Translations under genes and position numbers: made by a program
Notes under the pieces: model-generated
Database searches by the model: none
Seen by the model: only the letters and a program-made list of their open reading frames with translations
Told to the model about the DNA's origin: nothing
Part shown: positions 50,670 through 59,223 of the stretch, in pieces
Numbering within the stretch: the stretch's first letter is position 1
Layout of the letters: the number at the start of each line of letters is the position of its first letter
Origin: Thalassospira profundimaris
GTDB taxonomy: Bacteria > Pseudomonadota > Alphaproteobacteria > Rhodospirillales > Thalassospiraceae
NCBI RefSeq assembly: GCF_003326755.1
Contig: NZ_JPWH01000019.1
Location: forward strand, 21,551-85,550
Direction: 5' to 3'
DNA: 64,000 nucleotides

Positions 50670-52741
50670 TTTTGCACCATCGCGTTTACGTCAGCTTCAG
50701 GGAGATAGCGGGTGTAGACGGCAAACCTCTTTAACAGGGAGGTGCCAAATTTTATTTGACTCAGACCCTCTGGCATCACGACAGGACTTCCACCAACCGA
50801 TGTGGCCCCGGTCTTTTTAAACCTTATATTTGCCATATCAAATGCAAGCGCGGTTAGTACGTCCGTCGGACCAGTTTGCGCGATCAAAAGAGACGTGCCG
50901 GTGGTACCATTACCTCTATAGGCTAAGCTCATTTGGCCGTTATTCGCCGCCTGGTATACGATGAGATAATTGTTTAATGTGCCATCAGAAACTCTGAAAA
51001 GTTCGGTTATGACGCCGTTAGTACCTTCAAAGAGATTTTGCGTATCGAGCAGGATCGTGTGGCCGTCAGCATCGCTATCCCAGCCTTCAAACGGGATCAG
51101 TTCGGTAAGTTTCAGGTCTGACCAATAAACATCGGTATTTGAAGGTACGCTGTCAGCACGCATATGCAATTCAAGCGCCCCGTGGGGGATAGTGATGTCG
51201 CCAGCGAAACCGGGGTTGATTTGACGTAACCCCAAAGAAACACCACCAGTCCCAATAAAATAGAATGTTCGCGTATAGCCGTTGACAGCATGAAACAACA
51301 ATCTGAACCGCTTGCCTTGCCATGACGATGGCACATCCATTGCTGCGATTACTGCACCTGTGGTCGGACTGGAGACCACAAGGCCGTGTGTTGCGTCTTG
51401 TGAAATTACACCATCGTTGACTGGTGAAATCCCACTAATGGAGGCGGTGAAATCCTGTTCAAAAACGGTATCGGCTTCAACCGGCCCGATGGTTAGAACG
51501 TCAGATACGGTTACAGCAGCCGCGCCCTGCGTAATAACAGGGACAAATGACGGGGCCGGGCTGACTTCACACTGATTAAGGATGAACCAAACGGTTGCGC
51601 CTGGATCAGCTACCACGGCTAACCGCGCCGAGACACCATCGGGCATGTCCACGGTTTTATGGATGCGCTCATAACTGGTATTAGAAAACGTTTGCCCACC
51701 AAAACCGCCAGCCATATCAATGACACCGCCGTTGTCGGTGCGGCACCAGGCGGAGATAGTGGAAATTGAACCGGGACTACTGGTGTTGCCGATTACTGTG
51801 ACGTATGTAGATTTGGTCCCCAAGCTATTATCAAGCTTGAAAACATTCCCGTTTAAGGTGCCTTCGTGTAGCAACTGTTTCAGGATGTGAACTTTGCCAA
51901 GTTCCTTGGTGTCATCAACGACAGTAAGCACGGCCTTTGCGTCGCCGTAAGGCCCTTGAATACCGGTTAAATCTGTTGGGGTTGCGTTCCAGTTCGCGCA
52001 TGAACTGCCGTAAGCCGGTAAGGTCAATTTCCCCTTATATTCTTGGGTTTCCGGGTCGAACCAATCACGCTGCGTGCCACTTTCGACCATTGTGTATTGA
52101 CCAAGTGAATTAAAGCCAATGCCTTTACCGCCCCGCGAAAACACAAACGGAGCAGGCAGGTTTTCACCCGGCTCCGCAAATTCAAGCATGCAGGGGTCGC
52201 AATCGGTGCGAAAGGCCGGTTCGATCTGGGAGGGATGTGGGTCTTTCGACGTGATGTGGTCATTCAGACGGCCCCACAAGTCGGAATAGCCAGCATCGCC
52301 TGAAAATTCGACCGTGACGGCGTTTTCTGGCAATTGCGTCCAGGCTAGGGCAAAGCGAAACACCCACGGCACCAGGTCGCCACGAAAGCCCAGATTGAGG
52401 GTATTGCTGGACCAGATTGCAAACAGCGTTCCGTCTTCCAGAAAAAAGCCCACTTCCTTAACCCAGAAATTGGGTTTGCCTGCATCGATGCGCGCTTCGA
52501 CTACGATCTGTTGCGGGCCGGGGATGGCACCGGCATAAACGCCGACGCGCACCTGTTCTGACTGCATAACGGTGAGGGCCTGGGCGGCAGCCAGCGGTGC
52601 ATCACTGGCATCGCGGACGGCATAACCACCATCGCCAAGGGCAATATGCGTAATTTTCGCCTGTAACCCTTGCCCATGAGCGGCAGCGACAGCGGCAAGG
52701 CCTGCGGATGTTAGAACAGGGGATAGCGACAGTTCGCTCAT
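50666..52741 (-). CDS. H: Main tail fibre protein (P2 gpH-like)
   Basis: 691 residues. The N-terminal ~155 residues (LTSAGLAAVAAAHGQGLQAKITHIALGDGGYAV...PQQIVVEARIDAGKPNFWVKEVGFFLEDGTLFAIWSS) match the baseplate-attaching domain of P2-type fibres (DUF3751). The rest is beta-rich and unlike P2 H, with a LamG/concanavalin-like part near the C-terminus (ELFRVSDGTLNNYLIVYQ...). It determines host range together with the gp38-like tip protein. Confidence 0.85.
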   Translation of the reverse strand: MSELSLSPVLTSAGLAAVAAAHGQGLQAKITHIALGDGGYAVRDASDAPLAAAQALTVMQSEQVRVGVYAGAIPGPQQIVVEARIDAGKPNFWVKEVGFFLEDGTLFAIWSSNTLNLGFRGDLVPWVFRFALAWTQLPENAVTVEFSGDAGYSDLWGRLNDHITSKDPHPSQIEPAFRTDCDPCMLEFAEPGENLPAPFVFSRGGKGIGFNSLGQYTMVESGTQRDWFDPETQEYKGKLTLPAYGSSCANWNATPTDLTGIQGPYGDAKAVLTVVDDTKELGKVHILKQLLHEGTLNGNVFKLDNSLGTKSTYVTVIGNTSSPGSISTISAWCRTDNGGVIDMAGGFGGQTFSNTSYERIHKTVDMPDGVSARLAVVADPGATVWFILNQCEVSPAPSFVPVITQGAAAVTVSDVLTIGPVEADTVFEQDFTASISGISPVNDGVISQDATHGLVVSSPTTGAVIAAMDVPSSWQGKRFRLLFHAVNGYTRTFYFIGTGGVSLGLRQINPGFAGDITIPHGALELHMRADSVPSNTDVYWSDLKLTELIPFEGWDSDADGHTILLDTQNLFEGTNGVITELFRVSDGTLNNYLIVYQAANNGQMSLAYRGNGTTGTSLLIAQTGPTDVLTALAFDMANIRFKKTGATSVGGSPVVMPEGLSQIKFGTSLLKRFAVYTRYLPEADVNAMVQK

Positions 52742-53356
52742 TTAATCGATCCTCATGTCGATGGTAGCAGTGCGAAAGACACAGGCCACGCCAGCAACGG
52801 CGGCGTTACTGACTGCCGATGTACCGGTACAATCCAGCGCCGCGTCGGTGATGGTGTAGGCGCTGGCGGCACAGGTGATTCCCAAGGCGCTGGCCGGTTC
52901 GATGGCGTGTCGAATGTCGGCCAGGTGGCTACGCACATTTTTGGTGGCCATCACTGTTTGATAAATTTTGTCCTGGTCATCGGCAGAAAGTCCGCCGCCG
53001 GAGCCGAATTCGATTTCAAACGTGTAGGGCTGGCCTGGTTCGTTTTTCTCGAACCACTCAATGATCGTGACAGGATCAAGGTTCAAAGCCTTCAGGGCGC
53101 GCTTGACCGCCCCCCGTGTGCCTTTGCGGCGATGGACTTCGTAGCTTTCATCGATCACCTGGCGTTTGACCATTTCGGGCCAGGCGGGATCCCACGTATC
53201 GACGGAAAAGGACCAGGCAAGCCACGGCAGAAAAGCGGCAGGGCAGGTCCAGGGATCCCAGAGCGTATCAATCAGCACATCGATATCGTCGATATTGCTG
53301 GTGGTTTTTTCCAGGGCCCTTTCAAGGTCGGTCGCGTTTGGGGGCAAAAGGCTCAT
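52742..53356 (-). CDS. I: Tail protein I (baseplate, P2 gpI-like)
   Basis: 204 residues, beginning MSLLPPNATDLERALEKTTSNIDDIDVLIDTLWDPWTCPAAFLPWLAWSFSVDTWDP and including VHRRKGTRGAVKRALKAL; this is the phage tail protein I family. GGAGGCG precedes the ATG at 53356, overlapping the J stop. Confidence 0.92.
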   Translation of the reverse strand: MSLLPPNATDLERALEKTTSNIDDIDVLIDTLWDPWTCPAAFLPWLAWSFSVDTWDPAWPEMVKRQVIDESYEVHRRKGTRGAVKRALKALNLDPVTIIEWFEKNEPGQPYTFEIEFGSGGGLSADDQDKIYQTVMATKNVRSHLADIRHAIEPASALGITCAASAYTITDAALDCTGTSAVSNAAVAGVACVFRTATIDMRID

Positions 53357-54282
53357 TTCGCCTCCAGCACAGTGACGGTCAGGCCAATGCAAAAGGCGAA
53401 TTGATCGTTTGCCGGTTCGATGTCGGTAAATGGAGTGGTGCCATCACCGTAATAGATGATGGCTTTGCGGACGCCATCGACACGGGCGGCTTTGTGCAAG
53501 CCATCGATCGTAACCGGTTCGCCCAATTTTCGTTGTGACACGATAAAGGCGTTCAGGCTGGTTTCGGACGCCTTGCGCACGACTTCGGCATCAGGCCCCG
53601 AATAGACCTGAAGAAAAACGCGAACGTTATAATTGATGGTGGTCGCGGCTTTGGCCGATACCCTGTCTGTCAGGGGGCGAACGTCTTCGTTGTTCAGGGC
53701 ATCATCAACGGCGGCAACGACTTCATTGGTCGGGATGCCGTTATTGCTGTTTGACATGACTGTGACAATAACAACGCCCGGTTCGGGGCTGGCGATATCG
53801 ACGTCGTAAACATCAGGATGCGCCGAAAGGGCGTGATATTTATATGCGCCGATGGGGCCAGCCGTGCTTAGGGCCTCAAAGGCCAGCAGGATACGAATAC
53901 GGAAGGCTTCGTCTTTTTCCATGACGGCCGGCACAGGGGGCACAGCCGTATTATCGGCGGGGGTAATAACTTGGCGGGCGACATGATATCGCGCACCGAT
54001 ATTATCGAGATCAGTCCCTGTGGCGGTTGCGATCATGCAGGCGCGAGCCGCGTCATTGATGCGCTGGCGCAGGATGACTTCGCGCAGCGCCGCTTCTTCC
54101 AACAGTTTCACCACCGGATCGGATTCCAGTTCGGAATCCCAGTCCGGTAAAATACCGGCAGCGTCAAACAGGGCTTTTGCCCGCGCCTTGCGTTCGGCAA
54201 GGATGGTTTCAAAATCGATTGTTTTGACAATATCAGGGGCGGAAAGCGCGCCCAGATCAATGGCGTCAAAGCGTGTTGTCAT
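53353..54282 (-). CDS. J: Baseplate assembly protein J
   Basis: 309 residues: baseplate wedge. FETILAERKARAKALFDAAGILPDWDSELESDPVVKLLEEAALREVILRQRINDAARACMIATATGTDLDNIGARYHVAR and DVYDVDIASPEPGVVIVTVM are characteristic. Overlaps I and W by 4 bp each. Confidence 0.94.
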   Translation of the reverse strand: MTTRFDAIDLGALSAPDIVKTIDFETILAERKARAKALFDAAGILPDWDSELESDPVVKLLEEAALREVILRQRINDAARACMIATATGTDLDNIGARYHVARQVITPADNTAVPPVPAVMEKDEAFRIRILLAFEALSTAGPIGAYKYHALSAHPDVYDVDIASPEPGVVIVTVMSNSNNGIPTNEVVAAVDDALNNEDVRPLTDRVSAKAATTINYNVRVFLQVYSGPDAEVVRKASETSLNAFIVSQRKLGEPVTIDGLHKAARVDGVRKAIIYYGDGTTPFTDIEPANDQFAFCIGLTVTVLEAK

Positions 54283-54626
54283 GATGCTGCCCCTACCTTG
54301 ATTTCGTAGGTAACAGCTTCACCATCATCCTTGATATGGCTGGAAAGTGCGACTTCGGCTTTGCCATCAAATCCCACGGAAACAGAGACCTTTTGCAGGT
54401 CAAGGCGCGGTTCCCAGCGTTCAATTGCATCGGCGGTCGCGGCAATAAGCTGGCTGGCCCCGGTGGCGTTGCCCGGGCTGTCGATCAGATCATAAATATA
54501 TGACCCATACTCGCGGCGTTTCACACGGGTGCCGACAGGTGTGGTCAGAATATCGCGAACCGACTGGCCGATATGATTGCGTTTCGTAAGTGCCGTGCTG
54601 GTCAGGTTGCTGATGCCATAGGTCAT
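54279..54626 (-). CDS. W: Baseplate assembly protein W (gp25-like)
   Basis: 115 residues of the gp25/W lysozyme-like wedge family: SVRDILTTPVGTRVKRREYGSYIYDLIDSPGNATGASQLIAATADAIERWEPRLDLQKVSVS. Starts in the PAAR gene's downstream edge; coupled to J. Confidence 0.93.
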   Translation of the reverse strand: MTYGISNLTSTALTKRNHIGQSVRDILTTPVGTRVKRREYGSYIYDLIDSPGNATGASQLIAATADAIERWEPRLDLQKVSVSVGFDGKAEVALSSHIKDDGEAVTYEIKVGAAS

Positions 54627-54629
54627 GTC

Positions 54630-54923
54630 TTAGCCCCCAACCGTGAAGCGGGTTTCGCCCTGGGCAACGGTTGAACCACATGCAACCGGATCGCCAATGC
54701 GGCCAATCTGGCGACCGGCAACGGTAAACCGGGGCGCACCAGCGGCCAGAATAGAAGCGTGTGTTTCGGGGATCGACGGGCAGGTATGTGCCCCCCAGGC
54801 ATGGCCTTGGCAATGAACCGGGATACCGCGCACCGTGAAACGGCTTTCGCCCTCGACATTTGGGCGTGGCGGCCAACAGCCGTGGCCCGATCCCATGTGG
54901 CCTTTCAGTGTCACTGCGGGCAT
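54630..54923 (-). CDS. PAAR-domain spike tip protein
   Basis: 97 residues; PAAR repeats (GESRFTVRGIPVHCQGHAWGAHTC, APRFTVAGRQIGRIGDPVACGSTVAQGETRFTVGG) with His/Cys metal ligands that sharpen the tail spike. P2 itself lacks a separate PAAR gene and ends gpV in a needle; many related phages have this two-gene arrangement. Confidence 0.88.
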   Translation of the reverse strand: MPAVTLKGHMGSGHGCWPPRPNVEGESRFTVRGIPVHCQGHAWGAHTCPSIPETHASILAAGAPRFTVAGRQIGRIGDPVACGSTVAQGETRFTVGG

Positions 54924-55384
54924 CAGGAATCCTCCAGCGCACTGATATGTTCGGCATCCAGCGAGAGCTTACCGCCAGCCTTGATGCGGATGGCACCGGA
55001 AGCCGTTAATACGAGATCACCCACGCTGTTCAGGGTCATGGTTTTGCTGTTGGTGTCGTATTTGGCGATGGTGCCGTCCTCCCACTGAACGATATCGACC
55101 GCGCCGTCGGTCGATACGCTGGGGAGAGAGCCTGAATAAAGAACCTGAAGGATGACGCCGTTAGATGGGTCGCCGCTGGGAGATGCGACAACGACTTGCG
55201 TGCCGGGGCGCAAATGATTGGTGCCACGATGGTTTTGACCAATCACGCCGGGCACCGGTAGCCACTGGCTTTTTCTGCCATTTACGTCCAGCTTGACCAA
55301 TGCGCGTGCGTGATCTGCATCGGTAATGGTTCCGATAGCGATCAAATTCTGGATCATGCGCAGGATTTCGGCGTTTTCTGTCAT
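54923..55384 (-). CDS. V: Baseplate spike protein V
   Basis: 153 residues; the membrane-piercing spike. OB-fold start (ITDADHARALVKLDVNGRKSQWLPVPGVIGQNHRGTNHLRPGTQVVVASPSGDPSNGVILQVLYS) and beta-helix C-terminus (ASGAIRIKAGGKLSLDAEHI). First gene of its operon: the late box at 55430-55452 lies 45 bp upstream and no ribosome site is evident before the ATG, so the mRNA may be leaderless. Confidence 0.92.
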   Translation of the reverse strand: MTENAEILRMIQNLIAIGTITDADHARALVKLDVNGRKSQWLPVPGVIGQNHRGTNHLRPGTQVVVASPSGDPSNGVILQVLYSGSLPSVSTDGAVDIVQWEDGTIAKYDTNSKTMTLNSVGDLVLTASGAIRIKAGGKLSLDAEHISALEDS

Positions 55385-55429
55385 GCGCCGATGATGACCA
55401 CAGCTTCAAAGGGTGGTCATGGTGCGACT

Positions 55430-55452
55430 GGTTGAATGATTATGAAACAACC
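55430..55452 (-). promoter_or_regulatory. Late-promoter activator dyad upstream of V
   Basis: GGTTG-N13-CAACC (the minus strand also reads GGTTG...CAACC), 23 bp. Same half-sites and same geometry as the box between P and O. Probably bound by the Ogr-like protein. Confidence 0.65.
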
Positions 55453-55460
55453 ACTGGCGA

Positions 55461-55925
55461 TTAGTGCCCGCTGGCAATCTCGTTAATCAGCCGGTCGCGG
55501 ATCATCGCCATATCTTCCCTTGAGATGCCAAGTAACGGGCGTTCAGGATATTTGATGCGGGGGCCGCCTGCCTCGACATAATCAACCGAGCCAAAGTGAT
55601 GAACCGCCGCGATTGCAGCGGTTTTGCCGGTAAAGCCTACCGATGCGCCTTGCGGTGTGGCCGTCATTTGCATGCGACGCGCCTTGCGAAAACCCAGCAT
55701 CATTTTTTTCGCCCCGCGTATTTTACCTTCGCTGTCGCGTTTGCGCGGTTCCCAGGGCTTTCCTTCGGGATCCTGTTGTTTGGTAATGCGTTGCTTGTTG
55801 CGCTTGCGGATTTCCCGGGCAATGTCGCGCAGCAGGCGTTTGCGGCCTGCCGGTGACAATGAGGCTATGGCCTGTTCTATCCAGGCATCAAACCTTTCAA
55901 AGCCATTGAATTCGCCTTGTGCCAT
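55461..55925 (-). CDS. S: Tail completion / virion morphogenesis protein S
   Basis: 154 residues: LSPAGRKRLLRDIAREIRKRNKQRITKQQDPEGKPWEPRKRDSEGK and a C-terminal RPLLGISREDMAMIRDRLINEI, typical of P2 gpS (virion morphogenesis family). Overlaps R by 1 bp. Confidence 0.92.
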   Translation of the reverse strand: MAQGEFNGFERFDAWIEQAIASLSPAGRKRLLRDIAREIRKRNKQRITKQQDPEGKPWEPRKRDSEGKIRGAKKMMLGFRKARRMQMTATPQGASVGFTGKTAAIAAVHHFGSVDYVEAGGPRIKYPERPLLGISREDMAMIRDRLINEIASGH

Positions 55926-56350
55926 TACGTCAGACCGGGAAAATAGGTGCCCATATCGATATCGCGGACATCGGCATCGCGCTGGTAATTCAATCGGGTG
56001 CCGTTGTCTTCCAACACAACAACAGTTGTTTCGCTTAGATTGACCTTGATCGACACATCTGCGGCCTTGGTGTTGATGATATCGACATGAAATTCAAGGG
56101 CGTCCTGGTCGCGGTCCGGGCAGTTTTCATCGACCCATTTGGTCATCAAAAATAACAGGTCTTCGGGGTTTCCGGCATAGTCTGTCAGGATCAGGTGAGC
56201 GACATAATTGATCTGGAAATTTGCGTTTGTTGTGCTATCGCCCTGTAGGCATCGAACCGTGCCTTTTTCAGCAAAGGTCAAAAGTTCCTTTGCCTTAATG
56301 CCCAGACCCGATTTCAGCAGGAAGTTTCGGGCGTCAGTCAGCTTTTGCAT
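55925..56350 (-). CDS. R: Tail completion protein R
   Basis: 141 residues. MQKLTDARNFLLKSGLGIKAKELLTFAEKGTVRCLQG...FQINYVAHLILTDYAGNPEDLLFLMTKWVDENCPDRDQDALEFHVDIINTKAADVSIKVNLSETTVV fits P2 gpR. AGGAAGG precedes the ATG at 56350; overlaps the o-spanin gene end. Confidence 0.9.
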   Translation of the reverse strand: MQKLTDARNFLLKSGLGIKAKELLTFAEKGTVRCLQGDSTTNANFQINYVAHLILTDYAGNPEDLLFLMTKWVDENCPDRDQDALEFHVDIINTKAADVSIKVNLSETTVVVLEDNGTRLNYQRDADVRDIDMGTYFPGLT

Positions 56351-56633
56351 GTCTGCCTTCCTGTAATTCGTGAATGCGCCGGATTTTGCCGTAACAGTCG
56401 TCGTGCGCTTCAATCAGATTGACGATAAGATTTGCGACTTTGGCATCGGTAACGGGTAGCTCCGGCAGGGCTGGCCGGGGCGCACATGCGGTTAGTTCAA
56501 CGGGGATATTCTGTTTAACGAGTTTGATCTTTGTGACCGGCACCGGCGTTGCGCAAGCTGTCAATAAGCCCGTGAACAGCAGGGCCAACACACCCATTGC
56601 GCGGCGCACTGGTAATTTCCCTGCGTAATTCAT
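56334..56633 (-). CDS. Outer-membrane spanin lipoprotein (Rz1/LysC-like)
   Basis: 99 residues encoded in another frame inside and past the i-spanin gene. Lipobox LLTAC in MGVLALLFTGLLTACATPVPVTKIKLVKQNIPVELTACAPRPALPELP, then a proline-rich stretch, as in Rz1/LysC. Works with the Rz-like protein to fuse membranes at lysis. The start could instead be the Met at 56597. Confidence 0.75.
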   Translation of the reverse strand: MNYAGKLPVRRAMGVLALLFTGLLTACATPVPVTKIKLVKQNIPVELTACAPRPALPELPVTDAKVANLIVNLIEAHDDCYGKIRRIHELQEGRHAKAD

Positions 56634-56901
56634 CAAGCTGGGATGTGACTTTTTGGCGACGTATTTGTTCGGCAATGATGGCAGCGTCAGCACGACGTTT
56701 TTCCGCTTCGTATCGGCTGATTTCGGCAACGTTTGACCGGTTGATGGTTCTAAGTTCGCGCACATCGGCTTGTCTCGCTTCAAGCTGGGCATTGACTGTT
56801 TGAAGGCGCAACCACAGGAAACCGATGGTGGTTGCCAGCGCGACACCGGCAAGTAGTTTCCAGTTTGCACCGGCTAATCGCAAAATTGCGAGCCCCGGCA
56901 T
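56515..56901 (-). CDS. Inner-membrane spanin (Rz/LysB-like)
   Basis: 128 residues: one N-terminal membrane segment (WKLLAGVALATTIGFLWLRL) then a long coiled coil (LQTVNAQLEARQADVRELRTINRSNVAEISRYEAEKRRADAAIIAEQIRRQKVTSQLDELRREI). Overlapping out-of-frame o-spanin gene confirms the Rz/Rz1 architecture. Follows the endolysin gene. Confidence 0.82.
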   Translation of the reverse strand: MPGLAILRLAGANWKLLAGVALATTIGFLWLRLQTVNAQLEARQADVRELRTINRSNVAEISRYEAEKRRADAAIIAEQIRRQKVTSQLDELRREITSAPRNGCVGPAVHGLIDSLRNAGAGHKDQTR

Positions 56902-56903
56902 GG

Positions 56904-57470
56904 TCAGTCCCCCAGCAACATGATTTTGAAATAGCGCCAGACGTGATCGACATAGTTGATGGTTTCGCGACTGTGTGCGCCGGTGACTTGCGGTAGGCAG
57001 GTGATGATTTGTTCATAGCCATTTGCGCCCTGGCATTTGGCCTGGGCTGCCAGAATGTTGCCAAGGCCACCATTGTAACTGGCCAGCGCCAGGCTGTGCC
57101 TGTCGGTTTCGGGGCGCGGCGCAGACCATTGTGCCCTAAGCCGCCCCATGTAGTAGGCCGCCGCCTCGATCGACAATTCAGGGGCGAAGGCAGACGCATT
57201 GGCCGGAAAATCCAATTCGCCCGCAATCTGGTCCCAAGTACCGGGCATGAATTGGCAAAGGCCCATAGCGCCAACGGGCGAAATGGCCCCGGTTTTAAAT
57301 CGTGATTCCTGCCAACATTGGGATTTCAGCAGCCGCCAATCCACGCCGGGCATGTATCGCCCTGTCGATTTCCTGAAATCACTATCGTACTGATCAGGAA
57401 ATGACCCAGCCAAACAGGATGCAAATGGCCAAAATACGACAGCCAAGATAAATAGAAATTGCCTGATCAT
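56904..57470 (-). CDS. Endolysin: lytic transglycosylase with signal sequence
   Basis: 188 residues. N-terminal signal or signal-anchor (MIRQFLFILAVVFWPFASCLAG), then an SLT domain with catalytic Glu in CWQESRFKTGAISPVGAMGLCQFMPGTWDQIAGEL and the ALASYNGGLGNILAAQ motif. Cleaves peptidoglycan at lysis. Because it carries its own export signal, the holin may act as a pinholin or timing device. The start at 57470 follows AGGCGAG. Confidence 0.86.
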   Translation of the reverse strand: MIRQFLFILAVVFWPFASCLAGSFPDQYDSDFRKSTGRYMPGVDWRLLKSQCWQESRFKTGAISPVGAMGLCQFMPGTWDQIAGELDFPANASAFAPELSIEAAAYYMGRLRAQWSAPRPETDRHSLALASYNGGLGNILAAQAKCQGANGYEQIITCLPQVTGAHSRETINYVDHVWRYFKIMLLGD

Positions 57471-57606
57471 CTGCTCGCCTAATCCATGATTTGAAATCAA
57501 AGTGAGTGCGTTTGTCGAGACTGCTTAGGGAAAGGCGGGCTGCGAAAAATGCGATCATGGCGCAGGCGCATTTAAACAGGATCGATAGCACTATGATCAA
57601 ATCCAT
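57394..57606 (-). CDS. Small phage membrane protein (lysis module)
   Basis: 70 residues with two hydrophobic segments (MDLIIVLSILFKCACAMIAFFAARLSL; AISIYLGCRILAICILFGWVIS). Sits between the holin-like gene and the endolysin, overlapping the latter by 77 bp. Could be an antiholin or second holin; no family recognised. Confidence 0.6.
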   Translation of the reverse strand: MDLIIVLSILFKCACAMIAFFAARLSLSSLDKRTHFDFKSWIRRADDQAISIYLGCRILAICILFGWVIS

Positions 57607-57800
57607 CACGTTTTCCTTTCTGCTTTCAGGTTCGCGGCCTTCAGTGCCAGGCGGTAATGCAGGTGCTTGTAAATCCAATTGACGATAAAGGTGCCGATGG
57701 CGACCACGGCAGAAAGCATTGCGAGTTTTTCGTTTGTCGATAGCCCCACCAGAAAGCCGGACCCCGATGCCGCGTAGGCGGTGATCGTCGTTTTATCCAT
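57606..57800 (-). CDS. Holin (small, class II/III-like)
   Basis: 64 residues: MDKTTITAYAASGSGFLVGLSTNEKLAMLSAVVAIGTFIVNWIYKHLHYRLALKAANLKAERKT. One strong and one weaker membrane segment with a basic tail, as in HP1-type and other P2-like holins. An alternative Met start lies 4 codons earlier. It follows X and starts the lysis module. Confidence 0.75.
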   Translation of the reverse strand: MDKTTITAYAASGSGFLVGLSTNEKLAMLSAVVAIGTFIVNWIYKHLHYRLALKAANLKAERKT

Positions 57801-57802
57801 CT

Positions 57803-58003
57803 TCAATCCCATAGGTTGACGCCACGCGACGGTGTGACTTTGCGGTCTGGCAGGTTGATTTCGGTGCCGTGGGGCAAATGAATGCCCAAACGGGCCAAGC
57901 CCGGGTTTGCCTCAAGAATGGCTTCAACCATTGTGCTGTCGCCGAAATGGCGAAAGGCAATCAGATCAACGGTATCGTTTTGCTGTGCCCGAACGGTTTT
58001 CAT
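57803..58003 (-). CDS. X: Tail protein X
   Basis: 66 residues, LysM-like: MKTVRAQQNDTVDLIAFRHFGDSTMVEAILEANPGLARLGIHLPHGTEINLP. Matches the phage tail protein X family. Stop of L overlaps its ATG. Confidence 0.92.
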   Translation of the reverse strand: MKTVRAQQNDTVDLIAFRHFGDSTMVEAILEANPGLARLGIHLPHGTEINLPDRKVTPSRGVNLWD

Positions 58004-58461
58004 CAGATCAATTCCACGACAGTCCGCTTTCTGGCCATAAGACGCGACAAGGCCTCATTCCATGCCTGAAGCCAGCGATCAGACGTTGCCTCCAGGGCAT
58101 CGGCGCGATCATGGCCGGATTTTGTGCTGTCATAGTCGCGTGTCGTATCGACCATAAAAGATCGTACACGGGCAGAAATCGCAGTCAGATACAGGTGAAC
58201 CTTTTCAGGTGTATCGCCATATGTTGCGCATGGCACATCGGCAAGGCGGTCGGCCACTTGGCTAGTGCGCCACTGTGACAGAACCGCATTCGTTTCGATC
58301 ATGGCGTCCCGCGTTGCTGTCGCGATTTGCATGTCGGTAAAAATATCGGTCAGGCCTGTGCGGTTGCGGATGTCATCAAGATCGATGTCGGGAAAAAATC
58401 CGTCATTCTCGATCGTGCTGTTGTTCGTATTCGGGTTGCCCGATGGGATGAAGCTGGTCAT
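58003..58461 (-). CDS. L: Head completion/stabilisation protein L
   Basis: 152 residues: FFPDIDLDDIRNRTGLTDIFTDMQIATATRDAMIETNAVLSQWRTSQVADRLADVPCATYGDTPEKVHLYLTAISARVRSFM fits P2 gpL, which closes the head after packaging. Confidence 0.9.
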   Translation of the reverse strand: MTSFIPSGNPNTNNSTIENDGFFPDIDLDDIRNRTGLTDIFTDMQIATATRDAMIETNAVLSQWRTSQVADRLADVPCATYGDTPEKVHLYLTAISARVRSFMVDTTRDYDSTKSGHDRADALEATSDRWLQAWNEALSRLMARKRTVVELI

Positions 58462-58563
58462 GGCGCTGCCCGCTCAAAGGGGAGGCGGGCGACGGCCAAA
58501 TAAGGGGCAACAGATAAATCTGTGATCCTTCATTCGCGCCGCCGCCGCGCCGGGGGGACCTGG

Positions 58564-59223
58564 TCAGGCATCAGCCGGTTTTGTGTCGGCGTCAGCAATC
58601 AGTTTTTCGAGTTTCGTGATCAGGGTTTTAACCCCGCATTTCGGATTGAATTGCAGGGCGGTTTTAAGGTGGTTCACCGCACTGGCCGGATCGGTGTCCG
58701 CAAGCAGGGTGCCCGCCGCTTTATGGGCTTTGGCGCGAACTTCGTCGGGCATATCAAACCCGTTTGTCAGTTCGATCGCGTTAAGCAGGGCAGGCAATTG
58801 CTCGATCGCGGGTTCGTTGTCCGCGATTTCATCAAGGATGGTGGTCGCGATATTGCGATTAAAGCCCTCTGGCATTGTCATGCCGGAATCCAGGGCATAG
58901 GCGGCAATTTCAAGCGCACCATTGATGTCGCCAGTATCAAGCCGCCACAACATGATCGTGACGAGAATATCATCCTGTGCGCCAGCTTGCGCGGTCATCA
59001 CCCCGTCAATATAGCTGTCATATTCCGGCAGTAACTCGGCCTTGACGTTTGCCTTTTCAACTCTGCTTTGGATAGCTTTTAGGATTGCCTTATGGCTGGC
59101 GAGAAGGGCGCGAAATTTTGCCGCAATACCAGCCTCTGCCGGGACGGCGGCGGCCCCGCTCGGGGCGGCTGCCTGCTTTGCGGCAAGGGTTGTTTCAAAA
59201 TGTTTGCGTGCAGGGGATTTCAT
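58564..59223 (-). CDS. M: Terminase small subunit / endonuclease M
   Basis: 219 residues beginning MKSPARKHFETTLAAKQAAA; the core ALLASHKAILKAIQSRVEKANVKAELLPEYDSYIDGVMTAQAGAQDDILVTIMLWRLDTGDINGALEIAAYALDSGMTMPEGFNRNIATTILDEIAD is diagnostic of P2 gpM. Cuts at cos together with P. The ATG at 59223 overlaps the N stop. Confidence 0.93.
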   Translation of the reverse strand: MKSPARKHFETTLAAKQAAAPSGAAAVPAEAGIAAKFRALLASHKAILKAIQSRVEKANVKAELLPEYDSYIDGVMTAQAGAQDDILVTIMLWRLDTGDINGALEIAAYALDSGMTMPEGFNRNIATTILDEIADNEPAIEQLPALLNAIELTNGFDMPDEVRAKAHKAAGTLLADTDPASAVNHLKTALQFNPKCGVKTLITKLEKLIADADTKPADA

